Of a DNA stretch of 64,000 nt, positions 51,056-59,184 are shown one piece after another. The position numbers and the translations under genes were made by a program. How positions within the stretch are numbered: the first letter of the stretch is position 1; each line of letters starts with the position of its first letter. The notes below the pieces were generated by a model. That model was not told where the DNA came from. It saw nothing but the letters and a program-made list of their open reading frames with translations, and searched no databases. The stretch is from Fluviicola taffensis DSM 16823 (lineage in GTDB: Bacteria; Bacteroidota; Bacteroidia; Flavobacteriales_D; Crocinitomicaceae): NCBI RefSeq assembly GCF_000194605.1, contig NC_015321.1, positions 372,001 through 436,000 on the forward strand. The letters run 5' to 3'.

Positions 51056-52315
51056 TTAACCTGCAGTAATGATTAAAAAATCTTCGAAGTTCAAATATTG
51101 CTTCGCTAACTCTTGAATTCTAACAGCAGTAATATTTTTTACTTTCTGAATGGCATCATCATAAAACGACAAATCCAAATTGTACATATCAACGCTGTTA
51201 TACATGTCCAACATAGCATACGGACCATCTGCACTTTTCAAAAGCTGACCCAACATGTAATTTTTCACCAAATTCAATTCATCTTCTGGAACTAATTCTG
51301 TTTGCAAGCGCTCCAATTCGAATTTAATTTCGTGAAGCGTTTTATCCAGAACCTCTTTCCCTACTTCAGTAACAATAACAAAATATCCAGTTTCATTCAT
51401 GTCCATTACTCCAGTGCCGATTCCATAAGTATATCCTTTATCTTCACGAATATTCGACATTAAACGCGATCCAAAATAGTCGCCTAAAATGGTGTTCAAA
51501 ACTTGAAAATCGATGTAATCAGGACTTGATTTATGGAATAAGAAGCGTCCCATTCTCAAAGCACATTGAACGGCACCATCTTTAGGAAAATCCAAACGTT
51601 GTGCTTGAAATTCAAATCCGTTAGCATAATTCACTTTTGAATCAACCGCCCATTTACCAAACAAATCAATCAATGCGTCCACATCATCCAATTCTAAATT
51701 CCCCACCAATGTCATGCGGGTAAGTCCATTCAGATAATGTTCTTTCCAGAATTTTTTAAACGAAAAAAGACTAATATCGTCATAGTCAGACTCCTCTGAA
51801 ATCGTTGAATAATCGGTATTCGAAGCGAATAACTGTTTTCTAAATTGCTGTTGCGCAACATATTTTACTTTTTGTTGATTCACGGCATATTGCTGTTTCA
51901 TCGAACGCAGTACGTCTTCCACTTCGTTGTCTCTAAAAGACAATTCTTGAATAGCATTGGCAACAATATTCGAAATTGGTCGGATGTGTTCACGTAAGCA
52001 ATAAATGCTCACCACCGCAGTTTCGAAGGAAATATCCGTGTCTAAAAACCCTCCTAAGGAATCAATTTTTTCATGGATTTCTACCGATGATAATTCATTC
52101 GTTCCTGACAATAACAAACTATGTACAATTGCTGGAATACTTTTACCTCCTCTTGTAATTCCTGCGTCAAAAAACAAATCCAAACGCACCGTTTCATTTG
52201 GAACCTCTTGCATCCAAAGCAATTTAACATCCTGAGTGATATCAAAAATTTGCGGTTTAACAAACGAAATGTGATCTACCTGTTTCGTTTCAGGTTGCTG
52301 ACTTCTAAAACTCAT
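51056..52315 (-). CDS. M16-family peptidase-like protein, non-catalytic subunit
   Basis: The product is 419 residues with the two M16 half-domains, but the position of HxxEH reads IVHSLLLSG, so zinc-binding residues are missing. The C-half pattern (LNTILGDYFGSRLMSNIREDKGYTYG) is typical of M16C partners. Its start overlaps the stop of the catalytic M16 gene by 4 nt (52312-52315). By analogy with PMPalpha/beta and bacterial M16 pairs, the two form a heterodimer with this subunit binding substrate. No signal peptide is seen. Confidence 0.9.
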   Translation of the reverse strand: MSFRSQQPETKQVDHISFVKPQIFDITQDVKLLWMQEVPNETVRLDLFFDAGITRGGKSIPAIVHSLLLSGTNELSSVEIHEKIDSLGGFLDTDISFETAVVSIYCLREHIRPISNIVANAIQELSFRDNEVEDVLRSMKQQYAVNQQKVKYVAQQQFRKQLFASNTDYSTISEESDYDDISLFSFKKFWKEHYLNGLTRMTLVGNLELDDVDALIDLFGKWAVDSKVNYANGFEFQAQRLDFPKDGAVQCALRMGRFLFHKSSPDYIDFQVLNTILGDYFGSRLMSNIREDKGYTYGIGTGVMDMNETGYFVIVTEVGKEVLDKTLHEIKFELERLQTELVPEDELNLVKNYMLGQLLKSADGPYAMLDMYNSVDMYNLDLSFYDDAIQKVKNITAVRIQELAKQYLNFEDFLIITAG

Positions 52316-53553
52316 TCTTTGATAGATTTAACGCGTAAAACGGAGGTGTTTTCTTTTTTAAACAACTGATTTGCAACTGCTTTTATTTGCTGGGGCGTAA
52401 TACTTTGATACAATGCATTCTCTTCATTGACTCCATTTGCATCACCTAACAATTCGTAGTTACATAAATTCATTGCACGATTCAACAAACCTTGTTCTTG
52501 GAATTCTTTCACTGTTCGAATTTTAATCAAGAGTTTAGAAGCTTCGGTTTCTGGCATTAATTCGGTTTTCAATTCCTCTAAAAGCGACCAAAGTGCTGCA
52601 TCAAGGTCTTCGAAAGAAGCCCCATCACTCAATTTACCATCGATAATGAGTAATCCTTCATCCAATGAACCTGTGATATAAGCATTGATGGAGGTCACTA
52701 ATTTCAATTCTTTTTTCAATTTGAAATACAAACGAGAAGATTTTTCACGACCCAATGCATCTGAAATGATATCCGTTACATAATATTCAAAACTTCTTCT
52801 TTCAGGCATTTTGAAAGCGTAATAGAAGGCATCATTCGGTACTTTTCGCTCAATAGTCAATTCCCGAAATTCGGTTTGAACTGGTTCTTTGGGTAAAATG
52901 CGCTCTGGCTTCAAGGATGCGGGAATATCTCCATACCATTTTTCAACCAAGCGTTTTGTTTCTTCCAATGAAATATTTCCAGCGATACATAAAATGGCGT
53001 TTGCTGGATGATAATGCGCTTTAAAAAAGGCCTTCACATCATCCATCGTTGCTTCCTCAATGTGTTGAATATTTTTACCTATAGTTGCCCATTTGTAAGG
53101 ATGCTTGTGGTAAGCCAAGGGACGCAATTCCAGCCACACATCTCCGTAAGGTTGATTCAAGTAACGTTGCTTGAATTCCTCAATCACCACATTGCGTTGC
53201 ACTTCCAAGCTCTTTGGTGTAAAACCCAAAGAAAGCATTCGATCACTTTCCAACCAAAGTGCTGTTTCGATATTTTGAACTGGCAATACGTTGTAATAAT
53301 TCGTTATATCGTTTGATGTAAAAGCATTGCTTTCTCCTCCAGCATTCTGCAATGGGGCATCAAAATCAGGAATATTGACAGAACCACCAAACATTAAATG
53401 CTCAAACAAATGTGCAAAACCTGTTTTGTCTTCAGATTCATCTCTTGCTCCAACATCGTAAAGTGTATTAATCACTGCCATTGGTGTGGTAGGATCAAAA
53501 TGATGCAGAACTGTTAGTCCGTTTTCTAACTTAAATCGGTTAAAATCGATCAT
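52312..53553 (-). CDS. M16-family zinc peptidase, catalytic subunit
   Basis: The product is 413 residues. The inverted zinc motif HLFEH is at residues 48-52, with the downstream Glu in VVIEEFKQRY completing the site. The R/Y substrate residues of the second half are provided by DALGREKSSRLYFKLKKELK and its partner protein. It starts 1 nt inside the nitronate monooxygenase stop, so 54506-51056 is one three-gene run. It probably degrades oligopeptides in the cytoplasm; no signal peptide is present. Confidence 0.94.
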   Translation of the reverse strand: MIDFNRFKLENGLTVLHHFDPTTPMAVINTLYDVGARDESEDKTGFAHLFEHLMFGGSVNIPDFDAPLQNAGGESNAFTSNDITNYYNVLPVQNIETALWLESDRMLSLGFTPKSLEVQRNVVIEEFKQRYLNQPYGDVWLELRPLAYHKHPYKWATIGKNIQHIEEATMDDVKAFFKAHYHPANAILCIAGNISLEETKRLVEKWYGDIPASLKPERILPKEPVQTEFRELTIERKVPNDAFYYAFKMPERRSFEYYVTDIISDALGREKSSRLYFKLKKELKLVTSINAYITGSLDEGLLIIDGKLSDGASFEDLDAALWSLLEELKTELMPETEASKLLIKIRTVKEFQEQGLLNRAMNLCNYELLGDANGVNEENALYQSITPQQIKAVANQLFKKENTSVLRVKSIKE

Positions 53554-54506
53554 TAAAATGTGTATTTGGAGTCGCTTCGTTCATTCAAAGCAACCGTAAA
53601 TTCTGTAATAATTTCAGTCACTATTTCAGCAGCAGGTTTCATTTCGTTGATTAAGCCAGAAATCTGACCTACCTCTAGTTCTCCCTCGATTAAATCGCCT
53701 TCAAACATTCCTTTTTTAGCGCGGCCTCTTCCCAAAAGCTCAATCAATTGCTCGTTCGAAGCACCAGATTCGTTGGCTTGAACCACTTGTTCAAAGAACC
53801 GATTTTTCAGTAATCGCACAGGTGTTAATTCTTTCAACATCAACATCGTATCGCCTTCTTTTGCTTTCAATACCTCATCTTTGAAATTTTGATGTGCCGA
53901 AGATTCGGGAGAAGCAATAAAGCGAGAGCCGATTTGCACGCCATCCGCACCCAAAGTTAGAGCTGCAAGCATTCCTCTTCCTGTTCCAATTCCTCCAGCA
54001 GCAATCAGCGGAATAGAAATCACCGCTTTCACTTGTGGAATCAAACAAAAAGTAGTGGTCTCATCACGACCATTATGTCCGCCAGCTTCAAATCCTTCCG
54101 CTACAACAGCATCTACTCCAGCTTCCTGCGCTTTTAAAGCAAACTTTGCAGAAGAAACAACATGGACAACTGTTATTCCAGCTTCTTTTAAGCGTACAGT
54201 GTATGTTTTCGGATTTCCTGCTGAAGTGAAAACGATGGGAACTTGGTGTTTAATAATCGTTTGAATATGTTCTTCAATGTTAGGATAAAGCATGGGAAGA
54301 TTTATTGCAAACGGTTTCTGCGTAGCTTCCTTGCATTTACGAATGTGCTCATCCAAAATTTCGGGATACATTGATCCAGAGCCAATTATTCCAAGTCCGC
54401 CAGCATTTGAAACTGCGCTAGCTAATTCCCACCCCGAACACCAAATCATTCCTGCTTGGATTATGGGATATTTTATATTAAAAAGTTCTGTGATTTTATT
54501 TTTCAT
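53553..54506 (-). CDS. Nitronate monooxygenase / 2-nitropropane dioxygenase-type flavoprotein
   Basis: The product is 317 residues with the FMN-binding TIM barrel of the NPD family. The N-terminal IKYPIIQAGMIWCSG, the segment AEGFEAGGHNGRDETTT with the catalytic-type His, and the phosphate-binding IPLIAAGGIGTGRGMLAALTLGADGVQIGSRF are all present. It may oxidise alkyl nitronates such as propionate-3-nitronate, but the family also contains enoyl reductases, so the substrate is open. It is the first gene before the M16 pair, with a 1-nt overlap. Confidence 0.92.
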   Translation of the reverse strand: MKNKITELFNIKYPIIQAGMIWCSGWELASAVSNAGGLGIIGSGSMYPEILDEHIRKCKEATQKPFAINLPMLYPNIEEHIQTIIKHQVPIVFTSAGNPKTYTVRLKEAGITVVHVVSSAKFALKAQEAGVDAVVAEGFEAGGHNGRDETTTFCLIPQVKAVISIPLIAAGGIGTGRGMLAALTLGADGVQIGSRFIASPESSAHQNFKDEVLKAKEGDTMLMLKELTPVRLLKNRFFEQVVQANESGASNEQLIELLGRGRAKKGMFEGDLIEGELEVGQISGLINEMKPAAEIVTEIITEFTVALNERSDSKYTF

Positions 54507-54560
54507 GAAGAGATTCCTGCTTTCAATTTTACCAGTAACGAAAATACAAAGAATCCCTCT

Positions 54561-54597
54561 TTTAATTCCTAATTACGAATCCCTAATCACGAATTAA
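54561..54597. repeat. GAATNNC heptamer repeat tract
   Basis: AATTAC, GAATCCC, TAATCAC, GAATTAA at a 7-nt period between the divergent starts at 54506 and 54660. Confidence 0.55.
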
Positions 54598-54659
54598 GGA
54601 GAATCATTCCATTTTTTTTTCAGATTTGGATTGGAGCTTTGCGTTATCAAATTCAGATT

Positions 54660-55502
54660 ATGGGAAAATTTTTGGTTTCAATCGTTGTAATCACAAGCAT
54701 CTTACATTCGTTAAAGATAAACGCTCAAACAAGCGACACCTTACTTCCTGCAAAGATCAAACACATCGAACCTTTATTTGTAGATTTAATTCGCGATTTA
54801 GGTGCACGAAAAGGAGAAAAGGAATGGAATATTGGTTTTGGCAGTGCTCATTTGAACAATCATATTGAGTTAACGACCTTGGTTGAATATGAATTCGCAC
54901 CCATCAATAGATTGGGATTTGAAGTAGAAATTCCCTTTACATTCTCTATAGGATCAGGAAATCAAAAAGAACCCTTACCTGGAAATCGGTTGGACGGATT
55001 GAAACTAGCGACTCAATATACGTTTCTAGTTGCACCACGTCTCAATACTTCCGCCGCAGTTGGCTATTTGAATGAATTCGAACTCACTTCTTTCAATAAA
55101 TATGGGAAAGAGTCATTCGTAAGAGCCAATCTCATGCATCCTTTTTTGGTTGTGGCAAAAAGCTGGAAAAACAACATCCACACCATGCTTATCACTGGCC
55201 CAGAATGGGAAAAAGAAATGCGTTCCACTAAAACTGATTTTTTCTACCATTTGAATGCGAGTATTCATTATGCGATTCCGACCACAAACAGCGTAATTGG
55301 ACTAGAAATCAATAGTTTATTCGCACAAGATTTCGCTTCAATTGTTTTACGACCTCAAATGCGACTAACCGTTTCCAAAACTTCAAAAGTGGGATTAGTT
55401 GCGGGAATTCCCACAAATGTAAAATACGATTCTTACAGCTTTTTTGTACGCTGGATTTATGAACCTCTATTAATTAAAAGAGATAAAAGGTTCAAGAATT
55501 AA
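54660..55502 (+). CDS. HAEPLYID-like outer-membrane beta protein
   Basis: The product is 280 residues from ATG 54660, just before the signal sequence MGKFLVSIVVITSILHSLKINAQ; an ATG-like start upstream at 54639 is out of signal context. Residues about 35-55 read KHIEPLFVDLIRDLGARKGE, near the HAEPLYID family motif of Bacteroidota. The rest has alternating strands typical of an outer-membrane barrel (NHIELTTLVEYEFAPINRLGFEVEIPF; VGLVAGIPTNVKYDSYSFFVR). The function is unknown. Confidence 0.75.
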   Translation: MGKFLVSIVVITSILHSLKINAQTSDTLLPAKIKHIEPLFVDLIRDLGARKGEKEWNIGFGSAHLNNHIELTTLVEYEFAPINRLGFEVEIPFTFSIGSGNQKEPLPGNRLDGLKLATQYTFLVAPRLNTSAAVGYLNEFELTSFNKYGKESFVRANLMHPFLVVAKSWKNNIHTMLITGPEWEKEMRSTKTDFFYHLNASIHYAIPTTNSVIGLEINSLFAQDFASIVLRPQMRLTVSKTSKVGLVAGIPTNVKYDSYSFFVRWIYEPLLIKRDKRFKN

Positions 55503-55552
55503 AAAAATGGGATACAATACTCAAAACTCTAGTTTTATCTAAATAAACAGAA

Positions 55553-55586
55553 TCTTTGCTCAATTGGTAGCAAGATAGTATCTTCG
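55553..55586 (+). promoter_or_regulatory. Candidate promoter for the MBOAT operon
   Basis: TTTG (55553-55556), a 20-22 nt spacer, then TATCTTCG (55579-55586; 7 of 8 to TAnnTTTG). This fits the -33/-7 spacing known in Bacteroidota and lies about 100 nt before ATG 55687. Confidence 0.45.
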
Positions 55587-55686
55587 AATCGAACCTTGGA
55601 AATCGAACTTAAATTATTCTCGAAAGCATTCTTTAAGACATTTATTATCAGGGCTTCCCTCGAACAAAAAAATAAAACAAAGAGAT

Positions 55687-57102
55687 ATGTTATTCAATTC
55701 ATTCGAATTTTTGTTGTTTTTCCCAATTGTAACTGTGTTATTTTATTTGCTTCCACACAAATATCGGTGGGTTCATTTGTTAGCTGCGAGTTGCATATTC
55801 TATATGTTTTTCATACCACAATACATTTTAATCTTATTTGTAACTATCATCATTGATTACATTGCTGGTATTTGGATTGAAAAAACGAGACCCGAAAGGA
55901 AAAAAGCCTATTTAGTCATTAGTATTGTATCCACATGCTTGGTCTTATTCATCTTTAAATACTTCGATTTTTTCAACCATAACATGGTGTTGTTAAGCCA
56001 TAAATTTGGTTTCTACTATCCAGAGCGTGTCGTCAATTTCATCTTACCCATAGGTTTATCATTCCACACTTTTCAGAGTTTGAGTTACGTTATTGAAGTT
56101 TACAGAGGCAATCAAAAAGCGGAGAAACATTTTGGGATCTATTCACTATACGTTATGTTTTATCCGCAATTAGTTACAGGTCCCATTGAGCGTCCTCAAA
56201 ATCTGCTTGTTCAATTAAGAGAAGAGAAAAAATTTGATTATTCAAATATAGCTCGCGGTTTGAGATTGATTTTATTTGGGCTTTTCATTAAAATGGTAGT
56301 TGCAGATAATATTGCCGTCTATGTTGATCAAATTTACGCCAACCCATCAGGCTACAATACCTTTAGTATTTTAAAAGGATTGTTTTTGTATTCTTTTCAG
56401 ATATACTGTGACTTCTTTGGATATTCAACAATTGCGGTTGGATGTGCTAGAGTCATGGGCTATAACCTGATGGATAATTTTAAAACTCCCTATTTATCAA
56501 AAAGTATTGGCGAATTTTGGCAACGCTGGCACATTTCACTTTCCACTTGGTTTAGAGATTACGTCTATTTCTCATTAGGCGGGAATAAAGTGAAAATTCA
56601 ACGCTGGATGATCAATATTTTGATTGTATTTATTGTGAGCGGGCTATGGCATGGAGCAAATTGGACATTTATATTGTGGGGACTTGCTCATGGCTTGGTT
56701 TACATTTCTGAAAATATCTTCAACAGATTATTTAAAATACGTGAAATCAAGAATGAGGCTCTTCAATCTGTATGGAATATTTTCAAAATCATCAAAACAT
56801 TTGTGATTGTGAGTTTTATCTGGGTTCTATTTAGAGCATCTGATCTTCAACAAGTGAAAACCATTTTCAAATCAATCATTCACAATCTGAATACCGTAGA
56901 TAATTTCACTGTTGAACCCAAAGCATGGTTGTTTTTAGGGCTGTTTATCATTATCGACATTGTATTGTTTAATACGCGCTTCGATTTTTGGTGTACTAAA
57001 AGAGCTTCCATTGTTCGATGGTCGTTATATACTTCTATGATCTTTTTAATTATTGTGTTCTCCAGTGTAGAGAACTTTCCTTTTATTTATTTTCAATTCT
57101 AA
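55687..57102 (+). CDS. MBOAT-family O-acyltransferase (AlgI/DltB-like)
   Basis: The product is 471 residues with about ten membrane helices. The conserved MBOAT features are LPIGLSFHTFQSLSYVIEVY (about 118-138), MFYPQLVTGPIERPQNLL, FWQRWHISLSTWFRDYVY, and the catalytic His322 in GLWHGANWTF. The family moves acyl groups across the inner membrane onto exported polysaccharides, as in alginate or teichoic acid acetylation. The next gene, 5 nt on, encodes an SGNH-like exported partner, matching the AlgI/AlgJ or DltB/DltD pairing. The acceptor polymer is unknown. Confidence 0.94.
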   Translation: MLFNSFEFLLFFPIVTVLFYLLPHKYRWVHLLAASCIFYMFFIPQYILILFVTIIIDYIAGIWIEKTRPERKKAYLVISIVSTCLVLFIFKYFDFFNHNMVLLSHKFGFYYPERVVNFILPIGLSFHTFQSLSYVIEVYRGNQKAEKHFGIYSLYVMFYPQLVTGPIERPQNLLVQLREEKKFDYSNIARGLRLILFGLFIKMVVADNIAVYVDQIYANPSGYNTFSILKGLFLYSFQIYCDFFGYSTIAVGCARVMGYNLMDNFKTPYLSKSIGEFWQRWHISLSTWFRDYVYFSLGGNKVKIQRWMINILIVFIVSGLWHGANWTFILWGLAHGLVYISENIFNRLFKIREIKNEALQSVWNIFKIIKTFVIVSFIWVLFRASDLQQVKTIFKSIIHNLNTVDNFTVEPKAWLFLGLFIIIDIVLFNTRFDFWCTKRASIVRWSLYTSMIFLIIVFSSVENFPFIYFQF

Positions 57103-57107
57103 GACTA

Positions 57108-58610
57108 ATGAATAGGTATAAAACTCTTGGATATAAAATTCTCTTATTGATTGTGTTACTAGTTGGTCTAAACTACATCTATAAATACACCTTTTACGAA
57201 CAAGATATCCAAACACATTCAAGTGTCATTAACCTTGTTCGTAATGTAGTTCAACAGAAAGATGAGATCATTTATCTGGGTGAATCATCAAACATCACAT
57301 TCCGAGAAGATGATATTGACAAAAGAGCAATTAGTGATTTTATTGGTGATTATTTCCCTTCTAAAAAAGTTGGTTCTATAACGAAAGAAGCCAGTCACGC
57401 AGGAATTTATTACGAATTATTGAGAAATATTCCCGAGAAATCATCTGTTAAGACCGTTATCGTGACGTTAAATCTAAGGTCGTTTAATGCAAACTGGATT
57501 TATTCAAATCTTGAAACACCCTTGCAGAAGAGTATCGTATTATTGAAACCATATCCACCTTTATACAATCGACTTTTGTTGACATTTAGAGGTTATGATA
57601 TCAAAACAGATGCAGAACGAGAAGTTCAATTTAAAGATAAATGGAAAAAAGACATCTTAAAATTTCCGAAACCTTTTCCATACAATAATGTCATTGATTG
57701 GGATGCCGGAATGGCTGCAAAGGGAATCAAAAATGGAGATGGCTTGATTAATGTTCCTTTAACAGAACTCGCGTGTCACTACATTAAAACGTATGCTTTT
57801 CAAATTGATCCATTAACAAATCCACGGATCAAAGATTTTGACAAGATTGTGCATTTGGCGAAGGAACGAAATTGGAAGCTCGTTTTCAATTTAATGGCCG
57901 AAAACACTGAAATGGCTGATTCTTTAGTTGGAAAGGAATTGATCTATTTAATGAAGCAAAACAGGGATTTATTGAAAAAGCGGTATGAATCAACTACAAC
58001 AATCGTAGTTGATAATTTCGAGAGCATTCCTGATTCTGAATATATCGACAGAAATTGGACCACTGAGCACTATGCTGAAAATGGAAGAAAGATAATTGCG
58101 GAAAATGTTGCTGAAAAGCTAAAAAGGCTCTATCCAAAAGCGTATAAATCCGTTGCGTTTTCCAATACAAAACCCTTTGATTTTTTTAATGATTGTGACG
58201 GTAGTCTTCCTTGGGGACAAATGTATACTCTTAGCTCAGAAAAATCATATTCAGGTGGAAAATCTTCTAAAACTGGACAAAAACAAGCCTTTAGCATTAC
58301 TTTTGAATACCCAATAAAAAGCCTTCCCGACTCATTAAAACAAGTTTCCATCGATCTGAAAGTTTTCCAAACAGGTATAAACCCTGACATAAAACTTGTA
58401 ATAGAATTGTCCGGAAAGGATATTAATTATCAATGGAATGGTATTCCAATTTCAGACTTATCTCGAAAAACTCAAAAATGGGACGAAATAAATTACATTT
58501 ACACACTTCCAAAAGAGTTTCACCAAGGTGATTTAATAAAAATATTTGTTTATAACCCAACAAATAGAATCACCTATATTGACGATTTGAAAATTAAATT
58601 CAAAAGATAA
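57108..58610 (+). CDS. SGNH-like exported partner of the MBOAT acyltransferase
   Basis: The product is 500 residues from ATG 57108 (an in-frame start at 57018 would overlap the MBOAT gene). One N-terminal membrane helix (about 8-26) faces the rest to the periplasm. Residues 56-62 read YLGESSN, an SGNH-type nucleophile block with Gly58-Glu-Ser60, followed by KEASHAGIYYELL and VTLNLRSF; a late SGNH-like D-x-x-H is not obvious, though DRNWTTEHYAENGRKI fits the region. A C-terminal beta domain (about 350-500) looks like a carbohydrate-binding module. It probably completes acyl transfer to a surface glycan. Confidence 0.78.
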   Translation: MNRYKTLGYKILLLIVLLVGLNYIYKYTFYEQDIQTHSSVINLVRNVVQQKDEIIYLGESSNITFREDDIDKRAISDFIGDYFPSKKVGSITKEASHAGIYYELLRNIPEKSSVKTVIVTLNLRSFNANWIYSNLETPLQKSIVLLKPYPPLYNRLLLTFRGYDIKTDAEREVQFKDKWKKDILKFPKPFPYNNVIDWDAGMAAKGIKNGDGLINVPLTELACHYIKTYAFQIDPLTNPRIKDFDKIVHLAKERNWKLVFNLMAENTEMADSLVGKELIYLMKQNRDLLKKRYESTTTIVVDNFESIPDSEYIDRNWTTEHYAENGRKIIAENVAEKLKRLYPKAYKSVAFSNTKPFDFFNDCDGSLPWGQMYTLSSEKSYSGGKSSKTGQKQAFSITFEYPIKSLPDSLKQVSIDLKVFQTGINPDIKLVIELSGKDINYQWNGIPISDLSRKTQKWDEINYIYTLPKEFHQGDLIKIFVYNPTNRITYIDDLKIKFKR

Positions 58611-58657
58611 AAATGGTTCGAATTCCCAAACTTTTCAGGAGTGGAGTTACGCAACAA

Positions 58658-58697
58658 AAAAAGTCCAGACCTCGCATGAACGAAATCTGGACTTTTT
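58658..58697. terminator. Bidirectional terminator
   Basis: A perfect 12-bp stem, 58658-58669 (AAAAAGTCCAGA) and 58686-58697 (TCTGGACTTTTT), between convergent genes. T-runs are present on both strands. Confidence 0.85.
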
Positions 58698-58713
58698 AAA
58701 CTTGATTGAAATC

Positions 58714-59091
58714 TTATTCAGCTTTCAACTGCTTGATTGACTCTTCGATTTGAGGAGCAAGTTCTGGCATTGTCTTTTTAAAGTTCTCCATCTGCTTGAT
58801 AGATTCTTCTTTAAACTCTTCGTAGTTACCACACTCTTTCATTTCTTTACGCATTTTTTCTTGGCTCGCTTTATCCTTGCTTCCACCAAATATTTTCTCG
58901 CATTTCGTTTCTTCTGCCTTATGCGTTTTAACGTATTCCTTTTGGAAAGACCCATCGTAATTTTTATCACGTTCGCCTTTCAATATTTCTGTTGCCATGT
59001 CAGTACACTGGCACAATTCACTTTCCTTAGAGCATGATTGAATTGTCATAAATCCTAATCCAAGTAAAGCAATTAATTTTAAATTTTTCAT
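58714..59091 (-). CDS. Small lipoprotein, helical and Lys/Glu-rich
   Basis: The product is 125 residues with a lipoprotein signal (MKNLKLIALLGLGFMTIQSC, Cys20). The mature protein has Cys pairs near the start (ELCQC) and two more cysteines later, then a charged helical tail (EEFKEESIKQMENFKKTM). I recognise no family. It is likely anchored in the periplasm or outer membrane. Its 3' end has a strong terminator shared with the MBOAT operon. Confidence 0.8.
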   Translation of the reverse strand: MKNLKLIALLGLGFMTIQSCSKESELCQCTDMATEILKGERDKNYDGSFQKEYVKTHKAEETKCEKIFGGSKDKASQEKMRKEMKECGNYEEFKEESIKQMENFKKTMPELAPQIEESIKQLKAE

Positions 59092-59184
59092 TCTTCTGTA
59101 TATTAAGTTGGGTAAACATAGTAATATAACGTGAATTTGAATTGAATTCGATTCAATTATCTATGCATGGATGATGTTAACAAC

